Positions 20,346 through 29,987 are shown, counted from the first letter of the stretch. The stretch: 64,000 bases of DNA from Actibacterium naphthalenivorans (GCF_014196965.1 NZ_JACIEQ010000001.1:682001-746000); one strand, 5' to 3'. Numbers and translations: made by a program. The notes: a model not told the origin generated them from the sequence alone.

Positions 20346-22532
20346 ATGGTATCCGACCCTTCCATGACACCTGCTGATTTCCTGAAATCCCCCCTGCCCG
20401 CCCCCGTCGAGGTGCCCGAGAGCCATCGCACCGGGCCCAAGCGGTTCTGCAACCGGGAACTGAGCTGGCTGGGTTTCAACTGGCGGGTGCTGGATGAATC
20501 GCGCAACCCGCGCGTGCCGCTGCTGGAGCGGGTGCGGTTCCTGTCGATCTCTGCGACCAATCTGGATGAATTCTACACCGTCCGCGTGGCCGGCCTGCGT
20601 GAGCTGGCCAAGGCCGGCAACACCACCCCCGCCGCCGACGGGCTGACCCCGGCCGAACAGCTGGTGCTGATCGACAAGGACGCGCGCAAACTGCTGCAGG
20701 CGCAGCAGACCGTGTGGAACCAGCTCAAGCGCGAGATGGAGGAGGAAGGCATCCACATCCTCACCCGCTCCAAGCTGACAAAGCGCGACCGGGTCCAGCT
20801 CGAGACCCATTTCCTCAACAAGGTCTTCCCCGTCCTGTCGCCGCTGGCGATCGACCCGGCGCATCCCTTCCCGTTCATCCCCAACACCGGCTTTTGCCTT
20901 GCGCTGCAGCTCGAACGGGTCCGCGACGGCCGCCCGCTGCAGGCACTGCTGCCGATCCCGCATCAGATCGACCGGTTCGTGTCCCTGCCCGCGAAAGAAG
21001 GCGAACACCGGGTGCTGCCGCTCGAAGAGCTGTTGCTGATCCACGTCAACTCGCTCTTTCCCGGCTACAAGGCGCTGGGAAGCTGCACCTTCCGCGTGCT
21101 GCGCGACAGCGATCTGGAGGTCGAGGAAGAGGCCGAAGATCTGGTGCGCGAATTCGAAGTCGCCCTGAAACGCCGCCGCCGGGGCGAGGTGGTGCGCATG
21201 AAACTGTCCGCCGGCGCCCCCGAAGAGCTGCGCTCGGTCATCATGAACGAGCTTCACATCACCGAGGCCGAGGTGATCGAGGTGCGCGGGCTGATCGGCG
21301 TCTCCGACCTCCGGGAGCTGGTGCTGGACGACCGGCCAGATCTTCTGTGGCCCTCCTTCACGCCGCGGGTGCCCGAGCGTGTGCAGGATCATGACGGCGA
21401 CATGTTCGCCGCGATCCGCCAGAAAGACATGCTGCTGCACCACCCCTACGAAACCTTCGACATGGTGGTCCGCTTCCTGCAACAGGCGGCGAGCGATCCC
21501 GACGTGGTGGCGATCAAGCAAACGCTCTACCGCACCTCCAAGGATTCCCCGATCGTCTCGGCGCTCTGCGAGGCCGCCGAAGACGGCAAATCGGTCACCG
21601 CGCTGATCGAGCTGAAGGCGCGCTTTGACGAGGCCGCCAATATCCGCCAGTCCCGCCGGCTGGAGCGGTCGGGCGCGCAGGTCGTCTACGGGTTCATCAA
21701 ATACAAGACCCACGCCAAGATCAGCACCGTGGTCCGGCGCGAGGGCGATCAGCTCGTGACCTATACCCATTACGGCACCGGCAACTACCACCCGATCACC
21801 GCGAAGATCTATACAGACCTCAGCTTTTTCACCTGCGACGCGGCGCTGGGGCGCGATGCGACCAAGGTGTTCAACTATGTCGGCGGCTATGCCGAACCCG
21901 AAGGGCTGGAAAACCTCTCGATCTCGCCGATCTCGCTGAAATCCACGCTGCTCGACCGGATCCGCCGCGAAGCGGAATTCGCCCGCCTGGGCCGCCCGGC
22001 CGAGATCTGGGGCAAGGTCAACTCGCTGATCGAGCCCGACATGATCGACGCCTTCTATGCCGCCAGCCAGGCGGGAGTGAAGATCAACCTGGTGGTGCGC
22101 GGCATCTGCGGGCTGCGGCCGGGCATCAAGGGGCTGTCGGAAAACATCCGCGTCAAATCCATCGTCGGGCGGTTTCTGGAACATTCGCGCATCGCCTGTT
22201 TCGGCAATGGTCACGGGCTGCCGTCGAAAAAGGCCAAGGTCTATATCTCGTCGGCCGACTGGATGGGGCGCAACCTGAACCGCCGGGTGGAAACCCTGGT
22301 CGAGATCAGGAATGACACGGTGAAGGAACAGATCGTCAATCAGATCATGGCCGCCAACCTGGCCGATACCGCGCAAAGCTGGGTGATGAACCCGGACAAC
22401 AGCTTTACCCGCCATCCCGTCACGGAGGGCGCGTTCAACTGCCACCGGTTCTTCATGGAAAACCCGTCGCTTTCGGGGCGGGGAACCGCCGGCGCGGCCG
22501 ATGTGCCGCAACTGGCGCATTCCAAGGATTGA
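20346..22532 (+). CDS. ppk1: Polyphosphate kinase 1
   Basis: Reversible synthesis of polyphosphate from ATP; 728 residues, normal length, with N, head and two C-terminal phospholipase-D-like domains. The start of the N domain [16 protein letters not shown] and the phosphorylated-His region [15 protein letters not shown] are clear, with HYGTGNYHP and [15 protein letters not shown] following. Neither the ATG at 20346 nor that at 20364 has a strong ribosome site. Followed by ppx, giving a synthesis/degradation pair. Confidence 0.97.
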   Translation: MVSDPSMTPADFLKSPLPAPVEVPESHRTGPKRFCNRELSWLGFNWRVLDESRNPRVPLLERVRFLSISATNLDEFYTVRVAGLRELAKAGNTTPAADGLTPAEQLVLIDKDARKLLQAQQTVWNQLKREMEEEGIHILTRSKLTKRDRVQLETHFLNKVFPVLSPLAIDPAHPFPFIPNTGFCLALQLERVRDGRPLQALLPIPHQIDRFVSLPAKEGEHRVLPLEELLLIHVNSLFPGYKALGSCTFRVLRDSDLEVEEEAEDLVREFEVALKRRRRGEVVRMKLSAGAPEELRSVIMNELHITEAEVIEVRGLIGVSDLRELVLDDRPDLLWPSFTPRVPERVQDHDGDMFAAIRQKDMLLHHPYETFDMVVRFLQQAASDPDVVAIKQTLYRTSKDSPIVSALCEAAEDGKSVTALIELKARFDEAANIRQSRRLERSGAQVVYGFIKYKTHAKISTVVRREGDQLVTYTHYGTGNYHPITAKIYTDLSFFTCDAALGRDATKVFNYVGGYAEPEGLENLSISPISLKSTLLDRIRREAEFARLGRPAEIWGKVNSLIEPDMIDAFYAASQAGVKINLVVRGICGLRPGIKGLSENIRVKSIVGRFLEHSRIACFGNGHGLPSKKAKVYISSADWMGRNLNRRVETLVEIRNDTVKEQIVNQIMAANLADTAQSWVMNPDNSFTRHPVTEGAFNCHRFFMENPSLSGRGTAGAADVPQLAHSKD

Positions 22533-22585
22533 CGCCGGGGGGCCGGTATTGGCAAGGTCCGGGCAGACCTGCGGGGGTTAAGCAC

Positions 22586-24133
22586 ATGGATGGCAGCGCA
22601 GACCAGCGCTCTGACGATTGGGGGCCGTTCGGCCGCCCGCTCTTCGAAGACCCCTCGGCGCGGGCCCTGTCGCGCGTCGGCGTGGTCGATGTGGGGTCGA
22701 ACTCGGTCCGGCTGGTGGTGTTCGACGGCGCCGCGCGCAGCCCGGCCTATTTCTACAACGAAAAGCTGATGTGCGGCCTGGGCGCCGGGCTGGGCGAAAC
22801 CGGCCGGCTCAACCCCGAAGGCCGCCGGCGGGCGCTGTCGGCGCTGCGCCGCTTCGCGCTGCTGGCCGAAGGCATGGGCGCCGTGCCGCTCACCGTGGTC
22901 GCCACCGCCGCCATGCGCGAGGCCGAGGACGGCCCCGAATTCTGCGCCGAGATCGAACGCGAGACCGGGCTGAAACCCTGGGTCATCGACGGCGAGGAAG
23001 AGGCCCGCCTGTCGGCCCAGGGGGTGCTGCTGGGCTGGCCCGGCGCCGACGGGCTGGTCTGCGATATCGGCGGCTCGTCGATGGAACTGGCCGAACTGCA
23101 CGAAGGCCGGGTGGGCAAACGCGTGACCTCGGCGCTGGGTCCGCTGAAGCTGCGCGATGTGAAGGGCGGCGCCAAGGCGCTCGACAGCTATGTCTCGGGC
23201 ATCATGGCCGATCTGGCCGCGACCATGGGCACCGGCCATGACCGGCTCTACCTCGTCGGCGGATCATGGCGCGCCATCGCCCGCCTGGATATGGAGCGGC
23301 GCGGCTATCCGCTGCTGGTGCTGCACGAATACCGGATGACACGCAAATCGATCCTGCAAACCATCCGCTGGATCGCCGAAAATGATACCGACGAACTGCG
23401 CGCCCGCACCGGCGTCTCGTCCACGAGGATGGCGCTGGTGCCGGTCGCGGCGCAGGTGCTTCGCCAGCTTCTCTATACGCTGAAACCAAAGGAGATCTTC
23501 GTCTCCAGCTACGGCATCCGCGAAGGGCTGCTGTACGAGCAGATGCCCGAACGGCTGCGCGCCCGCGACCCGCTGATAGAGGCCTGCCGCTTCGCCGAGG
23601 CCAGCTCGGCCCGGCTGCCGGGCTTCGGCGCCCAGCTTTTCCGCTTCGTGCAGCCGCTGTTCAGCACCTCGGGCGATCAGCGCAAGCGCCTGGTCAAGGC
23701 CGCCTGCCTGCTGCACGACACCGCCTGGCGCGCCCATCCCGATTACCGGCACGAGGTCTGCTTCGACAACGCCACCCGCGCCAACCTGGGCGGGCTGGAT
23801 CACGAGGGCCGGGTGTTTCTGGGGCTGGCGCTGCTGCACCGCTACAAGAACAACCGCGCCGGCAGCCGGCTGGACCCGCTCTTCGCCCTGCTCAGCGAAA
23901 AGCAGATCGGCGATGCCGAAGTGCTGGGCAAGGCGATGCGCTTCGGCGCGATGTTCTCGTCCAAGGCGCTCGACCAGATGGCCGAGCTGCACTATCACCC
24001 CAAGCAGAAACGGCTCGAACTCTGGCTCGCCCCCGCCGCCCGCGATCTGTTCGGCGAGGTCGCCGAGGCCCGCTTCGCCTCGCTGGCCAAATCCCTGGGC
24101 GTCGAAACCGGCGTAAAGATCAAACGGGCCTGA
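22586..24133 (+). CDS. ppx: Exopolyphosphatase (Ppx/GppA family)
   Basis: Exopolyphosphatase/pppGpp phosphohydrolase of 515 residues. The ASKHA ATPase-fold motifs are VGVVDVGSNSVRLVV near residues 31-45 and VCDIGGSSMEL; a C-terminal HD-like region carries LLHDTAWRAHP. The start at ATG 22586 follows GGGGGTTAAG; a TTG at 22529 overlapping the ppk1 stop is an alternative. Placed directly after ppk1, so it likely balances polyphosphate level. Confidence 0.93.
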   Translation: MDGSADQRSDDWGPFGRPLFEDPSARALSRVGVVDVGSNSVRLVVFDGAARSPAYFYNEKLMCGLGAGLGETGRLNPEGRRRALSALRRFALLAEGMGAVPLTVVATAAMREAEDGPEFCAEIERETGLKPWVIDGEEEARLSAQGVLLGWPGADGLVCDIGGSSMELAELHEGRVGKRVTSALGPLKLRDVKGGAKALDSYVSGIMADLAATMGTGHDRLYLVGGSWRAIARLDMERRGYPLLVLHEYRMTRKSILQTIRWIAENDTDELRARTGVSSTRMALVPVAAQVLRQLLYTLKPKEIFVSSYGIREGLLYEQMPERLRARDPLIEACRFAEASSARLPGFGAQLFRFVQPLFSTSGDQRKRLVKAACLLHDTAWRAHPDYRHEVCFDNATRANLGGLDHEGRVFLGLALLHRYKNNRAGSRLDPLFALLSEKQIGDAEVLGKAMRFGAMFSSKALDQMAELHYHPKQKRLELWLAPAARDLFGEVAEARFASLAKSLGVETGVKIKRA

Positions 24134-24180
24134 CCCTTTCATCTTTCCGAAAATATCCCCGCCGGAGGCATGAAACTTTC
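24134..24180. repeat. Intergenic repeat, copy 2 (between convergent genes)
   Basis: Contains the same 20-mer AAATATCCCCGCCGGAGGCA at 24151-24170. TTTCAT and ATGAAA flank it, and TTTCC can pair with GGAGG, so the copy can fold into a hairpin of about 11 bp with one mismatch and G-U pairs. Like copy 1 it lies exactly between two convergent genes. Confidence 0.75.
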
Positions 24181-24187
24181 CGGCGCC

Positions 24188-24505
24188 TCAGATCTCGATC
24201 CCGTGCTCCGGGTCGGGCAAGGCGGGCGCGGGCGGCTTGCGCCGGATGATGATATCGCCATTCGGCAGGCGCTCGGGCATCTCATAGGCATCGAAATCGT
24301 CGATCAGCCGCAGCAGCGCGCGCATCGTGGGCTCCAGGCGCGCGGCCAGGCCCCGCATCGCCGGCTCCATCTCGTCGGCCAGCCCTTCGAAAAACTGCCG
24401 CGCGCCCTCCTCAAGGCGTTTCAGCCCCTCTTCCATATCGCCCTGCGCATGGGCGGGGGCGGCAAGCAGGCTGGCCGAAAGGGCAAGGGCGAAAAGGTGT
24501 TTCAT
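24188..24505 (-). CDS. Small exported hypothetical protein
   Basis: 105-residue protein with a signal peptide (MKHLFALALSASLLAAPAHA) followed by a Glu-rich helical region and a C-terminal Pro-rich strand with NGDIIIRRK. I recognise the general look from Rhodobacteraceae genomes, where such genes have no assigned role. Start at ATG 24503-24505; the longer in-frame start upstream is not needed. No Cys. It lies convergent to ppx, 37 bases downstream of the next gene on its own strand. Confidence 0.65.
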   Translation of the reverse strand: MKHLFALALSASLLAAPAHAQGDMEEGLKRLEEGARQFFEGLADEMEPAMRGLAARLEPTMRALLRLIDDFDAYEMPERLPNGDIIIRRKPPAPALPDPEHGIEI

Positions 24506-24542
24506 GATCCGAGTATAAGCGCGCGCGCACCCCATTTGAAGA

Positions 24543-25589
24543 TCAGAGCGCGAGGTCGAGCGTCACCGGAAAATGGTCCGACGCGGTCAGCAGCGCGTCG
24601 CGCAACTCCGGCACCGCATAAAGGCTGGGGTCGTCGAACGGGTGCCAGATGCGCCAGCGCGGTGCCCTTTCCCGCAGATCGGGCGAGATCATCACATAGT
24701 CCAGCAGCGCTGAAAGATAGCGCATTTCCCTTTCGATGAAGAACCGCGCGGTGGCGGGCTGGGCGCACAGCCGCCCCTGAAGCGCCTCGCGCGCATGTGG
24801 GTCATAAAGCCGCAGCGCCTCTTCCTCTTCCTCTTCCTCTTCCGCCGTGCCCAGCACGATCTCGACCCCGGAATGGCCGAACAGCTTTTCATATTCGTCC
24901 AGGCCGGGGCCGTCGTTGAAATCGCCCAGCACGATCAGCGGATCGCCGGCGCGCAGATGGTCCACCACCCGCTGGCGCAGCCAGATACATTGCGCAAGCT
25001 GCTTGCGCCGGTTGTCGATCGACACGCGCATGATTTCGTCGGCGGTGCGCGCGCCATGTGGCGCCTTGGATTTCACGTGCACGCCGATCATGCGGAAGCG
25101 CTGCCCCCCCGGCGTTTCCACGGCCAGCTCCAGCGGCGGCTTGGAAAACCGGATCAGTTCCGGCGCCATGTCCACATCCACGTCCCAGCGGAACACCGAA
25201 TCGAACCGGGGCGCATCGGAAGAGCCCTTCTTGCCGGTCTGCGCGCCCTGCGGATCGTGCCGGGGCGTCAGTGCATCGGGGTCGTAAAGCAGCGCGATTT
25301 CCTGCTGGGTATGGTTGCGAAACCCGACGATGGCGCGGCGCGCGCGCAGCCCCATCCGTTTCGCGAAGGTCTGCAGCGCGGGCACGGTCGCGCGCTGGCC
25401 GTTATGGTCGGGCGCCTCGATGATCATCACCGCATCCGCGTCCAGCGCGGTGAACACGATACCCAGCGCCGCGATCTGATCGCGCCGCCGCACATCGCGC
25501 CGGCCCGACCAGCCGCCGTCGTCCAGCAGCAGCCCGTCGTCGTCGAACAGCGAGTTGAACCATTCGACGTTATAGGTGGCGATCCTCAC
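24543..25589 (-). CDS. Endonuclease/exonuclease/phosphatase-fold protein
   Basis: 348-residue member of the EEP superfamily. It starts with RIATYNVEWFNSL (metal-binding Asn), contains a catalytic VLGDFNDGPG and ends ASDHFPVTLDL with the conserved Asp-His. A run of eight Glu (GTAEEEEEEEE, near residue 255) is encoded by a hexanucleotide repeat at 24818-24843. No signal peptide. Its start overlaps the stop of the upstream DnaJ/TerB gene (ATGA). Substrate (nucleic acid, phospholipid or nucleotide) cannot be told. A second EEP gene lies at 61799. Confidence 0.85.
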   Translation of the reverse strand: MRIATYNVEWFNSLFDDDGLLLDDGGWSGRRDVRRRDQIAALGIVFTALDADAVMIIEAPDHNGQRATVPALQTFAKRMGLRARRAIVGFRNHTQQEIALLYDPDALTPRHDPQGAQTGKKGSSDAPRFDSVFRWDVDVDMAPELIRFSKPPLELAVETPGGQRFRMIGVHVKSKAPHGARTADEIMRVSIDNRRKQLAQCIWLRQRVVDHLRAGDPLIVLGDFNDGPGLDEYEKLFGHSGVEIVLGTAEEEEEEEEALRLYDPHAREALQGRLCAQPATARFFIEREMRYLSALLDYVMISPDLRERAPRWRIWHPFDDPSLYAVPELRDALLTASDHFPVTLDLAL

Positions 25590-26269
25590 GCCGCGCGCTC
25601 CTCGACGATTTCCTCCCAGGCGCGGTTGATCGCGATCAGCCGGGTTTCGGCCAGTTTCACCGCCTCTTCCGGCACCCCGCGCGCGATCATCCGGTCGGGG
25701 TGCGAGGCGCGCACCGCGTCGCGCCAGGCCTTGCGGATCTCGTTCAGCGAGGCCTCGCGGGGCACGCGCAGCACGTCATAGGGATCGGGCGGCGTATCGG
25801 CCACGAAACGCGCGCGAAGCGCGCGGAAGCACGGGCCCGACAGGCCGAAGATCTCGGCCACGCGAAACAGGAACTGATCCTCGTTCGGGTGATATTCGCC
25901 ATCGGCCACGGCGATGTGGAACAGGCCTTCCAGCAGATCGGCCAGCGGCCCTTCATCGTCGCCGAACATCCGGCGGATACGGTGGGCGTATTCCTCGAAC
26001 CCGGCCACGTCCTGACGCGCCAGATTGAAGACGCGCGCGGCGTTGCGCGCCTCGGCCTGGGGGATGGTGAACACCTCGCGGAAGGCCGCGACCTCGTTAC
26101 GGGTGACATGCCCGTCGGCCTTGGCCATCTTGGCCCCCAGCGCGATCACCGCGATGGCAAAGGCAACGCTGCGCTCTGGCGGCGTGCGCAGCCGGTCAAA
26201 GACCGTTGCCAGGCTTTCGCCTTTGGCAAGGGCGGCAATGGCGTCAGAGATGCGGGTCCAGATCGACAT
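25586..26269 (-). CDS. TerB/DjlA-like co-chaperone with C-terminal J-domain
   Basis: 227 residues. The first half is a helical TerB-like domain (with KADGHVTRNEVAAFREVF), the last 65 residues form a J-domain starting DPYDVLRVPREAS with the essential HPD motif (RASHPDRM). This is the DjlA arrangement, but without an N-terminal membrane helix, so it is probably cytosolic. It would stimulate DnaK. Coupled by a 4-base overlap to the EEP gene downstream. Confidence 0.87.
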   Translation of the reverse strand: MSIWTRISDAIAALAKGESLATVFDRLRTPPERSVAFAIAVIALGAKMAKADGHVTRNEVAAFREVFTIPQAEARNAARVFNLARQDVAGFEEYAHRIRRMFGDDEGPLADLLEGLFHIAVADGEYHPNEDQFLFRVAEIFGLSGPCFRALRARFVADTPPDPYDVLRVPREASLNEIRKAWRDAVRASHPDRMIARGVPEEAVKLAETRLIAINRAWEEIVEERAA

Positions 26270-26311
26270 GCGGGCAGAGTATCGGCTGCGGCGCGGGCTG
26301 TCAGGCCGCGA

Positions 26312-26830
26312 TTACAGAAATTTCTGCATCAACACGAGGTCCAGCCACTGGCCCCATTTCCGGCCGACCTGCGGCAGGCGGGCGACCTCGGCAAAGCCGA
26401 TGGCGGCGTGAAAGGCGATGCCTTCGGCGTTCGTGGCGCTGATGCCGGCGAAAAGCGAGTGGATGCCGGCGGCGCGGCCGTGATCCTCGAGCGCGGCGAT
26501 GAGGGCGCGGCCCGCGCCGTGGCCACGCGCGCCCGGCGCCAGAATGATGGTGTGTTCCATCGTGTGCACATATCCGGCGCCGCCCCGGAACGGGCCGTAG
26601 GTGGCAAACCCCTGCACCCGGCCGCCGATTTCGGCCACCAGAAACGGTTCCCCCGCCGCCGCCTTCGCGGCCAGCAGCTGCGCCACGCCTTGCGCCGTCC
26701 GCTCCTCGGGGCTGAAGATGATCAGCGTGTCGCGGATGATGGCGTTCCAGATCGGAAGGATGGCGGCGATATCATCGGGGGCCGCGGCGCGGATGCGCAG
26801 GGGGCCGGGGCCTGCGGGTTGGTCGTTCAT
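26312..26830 (-). CDS. GNAT N-acetyltransferase (phosphinothricin acetyltransferase-like)
   Basis: 172-residue acetyl-CoA-dependent acetyltransferase. The acetyl-CoA loop is APGARGHGAGRALIAALE and the C-terminal HAAIGFAEVARLPQVGRKWG fits the PAT/MnaT subgroup, whose natural substrates are amino acids such as methionine sulfone. It starts with a Pro/Gly-rich stretch; ATG at 26830. No clear operon partner; a ZIP gene follows downstream on the same strand after the next 23 bases upstream. Confidence 0.85.
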   Translation of the reverse strand: MNDQPAGPGPLRIRAAAPDDIAAILPIWNAIIRDTLIIFSPEERTAQGVAQLLAAKAAAGEPFLVAEIGGRVQGFATYGPFRGGAGYVHTMEHTIILAPGARGHGAGRALIAALEDHGRAAGIHSLFAGISATNAEGIAFHAAIGFAEVARLPQVGRKWGQWLDLVLMQKFL

Positions 26831-26853
26831 TCACATCCCTCTTGTTGGCGGCG

Positions 26854-27627
26854 TCAGCCCAGAATGACGTCCAGCAACAACATCAGGATCAGCCCCACGG
26901 TCAACCCCGTCGTGGCGGCATTCTGATGGCCGTGGCGGTGGGTTTCGGGAATGATCTCGTGGCTGATGATATAGATCATCGCCCCCGCCGCGAAGGCCAG
27001 CCCCCAGGGCAGCAACACCGCCGACAGGCTGACCGCCGCCGCACCCAGCAGCCCGCCCACCGGCTCCACCAGCCCGGTGGCCAGCGCCACCAGAAACGAA
27101 CGGCGCCGGCTGTAGCCCTGCCCGCGCAGCGCCACCGCCACGGCCAGCCCCTCGGGCGCGTTCTGCAGCCCGATGCCCGTCGCCAGCGAAATCCCGTTCG
27201 CCACATCGCCGCCGCCGAAGCCGACGCCGACAGCCATGCCCTCGGGGAAATTGTGGATGGTGATGGCCAGCACGAACAGCCAGATTTTCGCCAGCGCCCC
27301 GGCATCGGCGCCTTCGTGGCCCTGAAAGAAATGCTCATGCGGCAGGGTTTCGTTCAGCCCCGCCACCACCAGCGCGCCCAGCCCGATGCCCGCCCCCGAG
27401 ATCAGCGCCGCGATCACGACAGAGCCATACATCGCCTCGGCCGCGTCGATCCCCGGAAGGATCAGAGAAAAGAACGAGGCCGACAGCATGACCCCCGCCG
27501 CGAAGCCCAGCATCGCGTCGTTGGCGCGGCGCGAAACGCTCTGCCCCAGCAGCACCGGCAGCGCGCCGACCGCCGTCATCATCCCTGCGGCGAGGCTGGC
27601 CAGAAGACCCATCGTGACAATGTTCAT
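26854..27627 (-). CDS. ZIP-family divalent metal transporter
   Basis: Inner-membrane metal importer of 257 residues with about eight helices. The two ZIP metal-site helices are clear: HNFPEGMAVGVG and LQNAPEGLAVAV, plus a conserved helix with EPVGGLLG. A His-containing loop (LPHEHFFQGHEG) lies between helices 3 and 4. Start at ATG 27627, 9 bases from AAGG. Zinc or iron is likely. Divergent from the lactate dehydrogenase gene. Confidence 0.92.
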   Translation of the reverse strand: MNIVTMGLLASLAAGMMTAVGALPVLLGQSVSRRANDAMLGFAAGVMLSASFFSLILPGIDAAEAMYGSVVIAALISGAGIGLGALVVAGLNETLPHEHFFQGHEGADAGALAKIWLFVLAITIHNFPEGMAVGVGFGGGDVANGISLATGIGLQNAPEGLAVAVALRGQGYSRRRSFLVALATGLVEPVGGLLGAAAVSLSAVLLPWGLAFAAGAMIYIISHEIIPETHRHGHQNAATTGLTVGLILMLLLDVILG

Positions 27628-27703
27628 GGGGCCCATCCTTGCGCCAAACCCGCGCCCCGGCCAAGCGCTTTGTGGCACAGGGAGATTGCCAGAAATCCGC
27701 CCG

Positions 27704-27726
27704 ATTGGTAACGAGACATGACCAAT
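27704..27726. promoter_or_regulatory. Inverted repeat ATTGGT-N11-ACCAAT before lldD
   Basis: ATTGGT (27704-27709) and ACCAAT (27721-27726) are inverted with an 11-base spacer, ending 15 bases before the lldD ATG. GntR/FadR-type regulators of lactate genes bind TGGT/ACCA half-sites, but normally closer together. Candidate operator only. Confidence 0.3.
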
Positions 27727-27741
27727 GCGGAAGGACGCCCC

Positions 27742-28905
27742 ATGCCCGTCATCACCAGCATCGAAGACCTGCGCCGCCTCTACAAGCGCCGCGCGCCCCG
27801 GATGTTCTATGACTATGCCGAGGCCGGAAGTTGGACAGAGCAGACCTTTCGCGAAAACAGCAGTGATTTCCAAGACATATACCTGCGCCAGCGCGTGGCG
27901 GTGGATATGGAGGGCCGCTCGACCACGTCGCGGATGATTGGGCAGGACGTCGCGATGCCGGTGGCGCTGGCACCGGTCGGCCTGACCGGCATGCAATGCG
28001 CCGATGGCGAGATCAAGTCCGCCCGCGCCGCCGAGAAATTCGGAGTGCCCTTCACCCTGTCCACCATGTCGATCTGTTCGATCGAGGATGTGGCCGAACA
28101 CACCAGCGCACCGTTCTGGTTCCAGCTGTACGTGATGCGGGATGCCGATTACATCGCCCGGCTGATCCAGCGCGCGAAGGATGCGAAATGCGGCGCGATG
28201 GTGCTGACGCTGGATCTTCAGATCCTGGGCCAGCGGCACAAGGATCTCAAGAACGGGCTGACGACGCCGCCAAAGATGACGATCCCGACGATGCTGGACC
28301 TGTCCACCAAATGGCGCTGGGGGCTGGGGATGCTGGGCACGAAGCGGCGCCAGTTCGGCAATATCGTGGGCCATGCCGCAGATGTGGAAGATGCCTCATC
28401 GCTGATGACATGGACGGCAAAGCAGTTCGATCCCCGGCTCGACTGGGAAAAAGTGAAGGATTACAAACGGCAGTGGGGCGGCAAGCTGATCCTGAAGGGG
28501 ATTCTGGATGCCGAGGACGCCAGGATGGCGCTGCAGGTGGGCGCCGATGCGATCGTGGTATCGAACCACGGCGGGCGGCAGCTGGACGGTGCGCTTTCGG
28601 CGATCCGCGCCCTGCCCGCGATCCTGGATGCGGTGGGCGACAAGATCGAGGTCCACCTCGACAGCGGTATCCGGTCGGGCCAGGACGTGCTGAAGGCGCT
28701 GGCGATGGGTGCAAAGGGCACCTACATCGGCCGCGCCTATATCTACGGGCTGGGCGCGATGGGCGAGGCCGGCGTGACAAAGGCGCTGGAGATCATCCAC
28801 AAGGAGCTGGACACCAGCATGGCGCTGTGCGGGCGCAAGCATGCCCGCGATCTGGACCGTGACGTGCTGCTGGTGCCCGAGGGGTTTGCCGGAAAATGGC
28901 AATGA
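27742..28905 (+). CDS. lldD: FMN-dependent L-lactate dehydrogenase / alpha-hydroxy-acid oxidase
   Basis: 387-residue FMN TIM-barrel enzyme oxidising L-lactate (or another 2-hydroxy acid) to the oxo acid, membrane-associated and passing electrons to quinone. The active-site signature SNHGGRQLDGAL (catalytic His, substrate Arg) and the FMN phosphate region DSGIRSGQDVLKALAMGA are intact. Start at ATG 27742, with GGAAGGA 6 bases upstream. An inverted repeat sits just upstream. Substrate choice between lactate and related acids is not certain. Confidence 0.9.
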   Translation: MPVITSIEDLRRLYKRRAPRMFYDYAEAGSWTEQTFRENSSDFQDIYLRQRVAVDMEGRSTTSRMIGQDVAMPVALAPVGLTGMQCADGEIKSARAAEKFGVPFTLSTMSICSIEDVAEHTSAPFWFQLYVMRDADYIARLIQRAKDAKCGAMVLTLDLQILGQRHKDLKNGLTTPPKMTIPTMLDLSTKWRWGLGMLGTKRRQFGNIVGHAADVEDASSLMTWTAKQFDPRLDWEKVKDYKRQWGGKLILKGILDAEDARMALQVGADAIVVSNHGGRQLDGALSAIRALPAILDAVGDKIEVHLDSGIRSGQDVLKALAMGAKGTYIGRAYIYGLGAMGEAGVTKALEIIHKELDTSMALCGRKHARDLDRDVLLVPEGFAGKWQ

Positions 28906-28929
28906 AACGGTAACCGAGGTTTCGCCCCC

Positions 28930-28966
28930 CGGTCACCGGCCTGTCACCCTTTGTTCGCAGTGTAGC
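28930..28966 (+). promoter_or_regulatory. Pho-box-like direct repeat and -10 before phosphoesterase gene
   Basis: CGGTCAC-CGGC-CTGTCAC (28930-28947) has the 7-base direct repeats at an 11-base period used by PhoB. TGTAGC at 28961-28966, 13 bases further, could be the -10. The gene downstream encodes a secreted phosphoesterase, a typical PhoB target. Confidence 0.4.
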
Positions 28967-28999
28967 ACCGTTCTTCCCCTCAGCATCCGGAGTGCACTG

Positions 29000-29974
29000 A
29001 TGTTCAAACACGCTCTTTTCGGCGCCGTCGCCCTGACGGCCGGCGCCCTGACGGCCCAGTCCGAGCCCTTCACCTTCGTCGCGCTTGGCGATGCGCCCTA
29101 TGGCACGCCCGAAGAGGTGTTCGCCCCCTTCGAAACGCTGATCGCCACGGTCAACGCGCGCAAGCCCGCCTTCACCATCCATGTGGGGGATACCAAATCC
29201 GGCTCCACCCCTTGCGACGACGCGATGCTGGATGCGCAGCTTGGCTTTCTGAACAGCTTCGCGCCGGCCGCCGTCTATACGCCGGGCGACAATGAATGGA
29301 CGGATTGCCACCGCCCCAAGGCCGGCGGCTTCGATCCGCTGGAACGGCTGGACTACATCCGCCGCACCTATTTCACCGATCCATCGACAAGTTTCGGCAC
29401 CGATCCGATCGCGCTGGAAAGCCAGGCGGTGGTGATGGCCGACCGCTTTGCCACCTACGTGGAAAACACCCGCTTTGCCCATGAAGGCGTGCATTTCATC
29501 CAGGCCCATGTTGTCGGCTCCAACAACAACCTGGAGGCCCGCGACCAGAAAGCGGCGATGGAGTTCTTTGCCCGTGACGCCGCCAATGTCGCCTGGCTGT
29601 CCGACAGTTTCGATCAGGCCATCGCCGCGGATGCCGCCGCCGTGGTTCTGTCGATCCATGCCGATATGTTCGAGTTCGATTTCGGCCCCGCATGGGCGCC
29701 CGAAGGATTTCTGCGCCATTCGGGTTTCATCAACTTCGCCGGGGTGCTGACCGAAAAGGCCGCGGCCTTCGACAAGCCGGTTCTGCTGATCTTCGGCGAC
29801 AGCCACAAGTTCCGCGTGTTCCGCCCCTTCCCCAAGGCGGCCCCCAAGATGACCGCGCTGGAAGTGTTCGGCTCTGCCGACATGCACGCGGTCGAGGTGA
29901 CGGTGACCCCCGATGATCCGGCGGTGTTCGGCGTGACCCCGATCCTGAACCCGGCGCTTGACGGTCAGGGCTGA
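29000..29974 (+). CDS. Secreted metallophosphoesterase-like protein
   Basis: 324-residue protein with a Sec signal peptide (to about residue 20, TAQSEP) and calcineurin-type phosphoesterase-like motifs in order: FVALGDAPYG, HVGDTKSGS, YTPGDNEWTDC, LSIHADMFEF and FGDSHKFRVF. The first motif is GDAPYG rather than the classical DxH, so the metal site differs. Predicted periplasmic. It stands alone with a Pho-box-like element upstream and a GC hairpin after its stop. Substrate unknown. Confidence 0.72.
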   Translation: MFKHALFGAVALTAGALTAQSEPFTFVALGDAPYGTPEEVFAPFETLIATVNARKPAFTIHVGDTKSGSTPCDDAMLDAQLGFLNSFAPAAVYTPGDNEWTDCHRPKAGGFDPLERLDYIRRTYFTDPSTSFGTDPIALESQAVVMADRFATYVENTRFAHEGVHFIQAHVVGSNNNLEARDQKAAMEFFARDAANVAWLSDSFDQAIAADAAAVVLSIHADMFEFDFGPAWAPEGFLRHSGFINFAGVLTEKAAAFDKPVLLIFGDSHKFRVFRPFPKAAPKMTALEVFGSADMHAVEVTVTPDDPAVFGVTPILNPALDGQG

Positions 29975-29987
29975 AACGATCCGCAGC

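Noticed and set aside
19608-22520. A very long open frame (about 970 codons) on the minus strand opposite ppk1
   Set aside because: It is antisense to an intact, conserved ppk1 and hdaA; such frames are common opposite GC-rich genes with strong third-position bias. Its translation has no recognisable domain.
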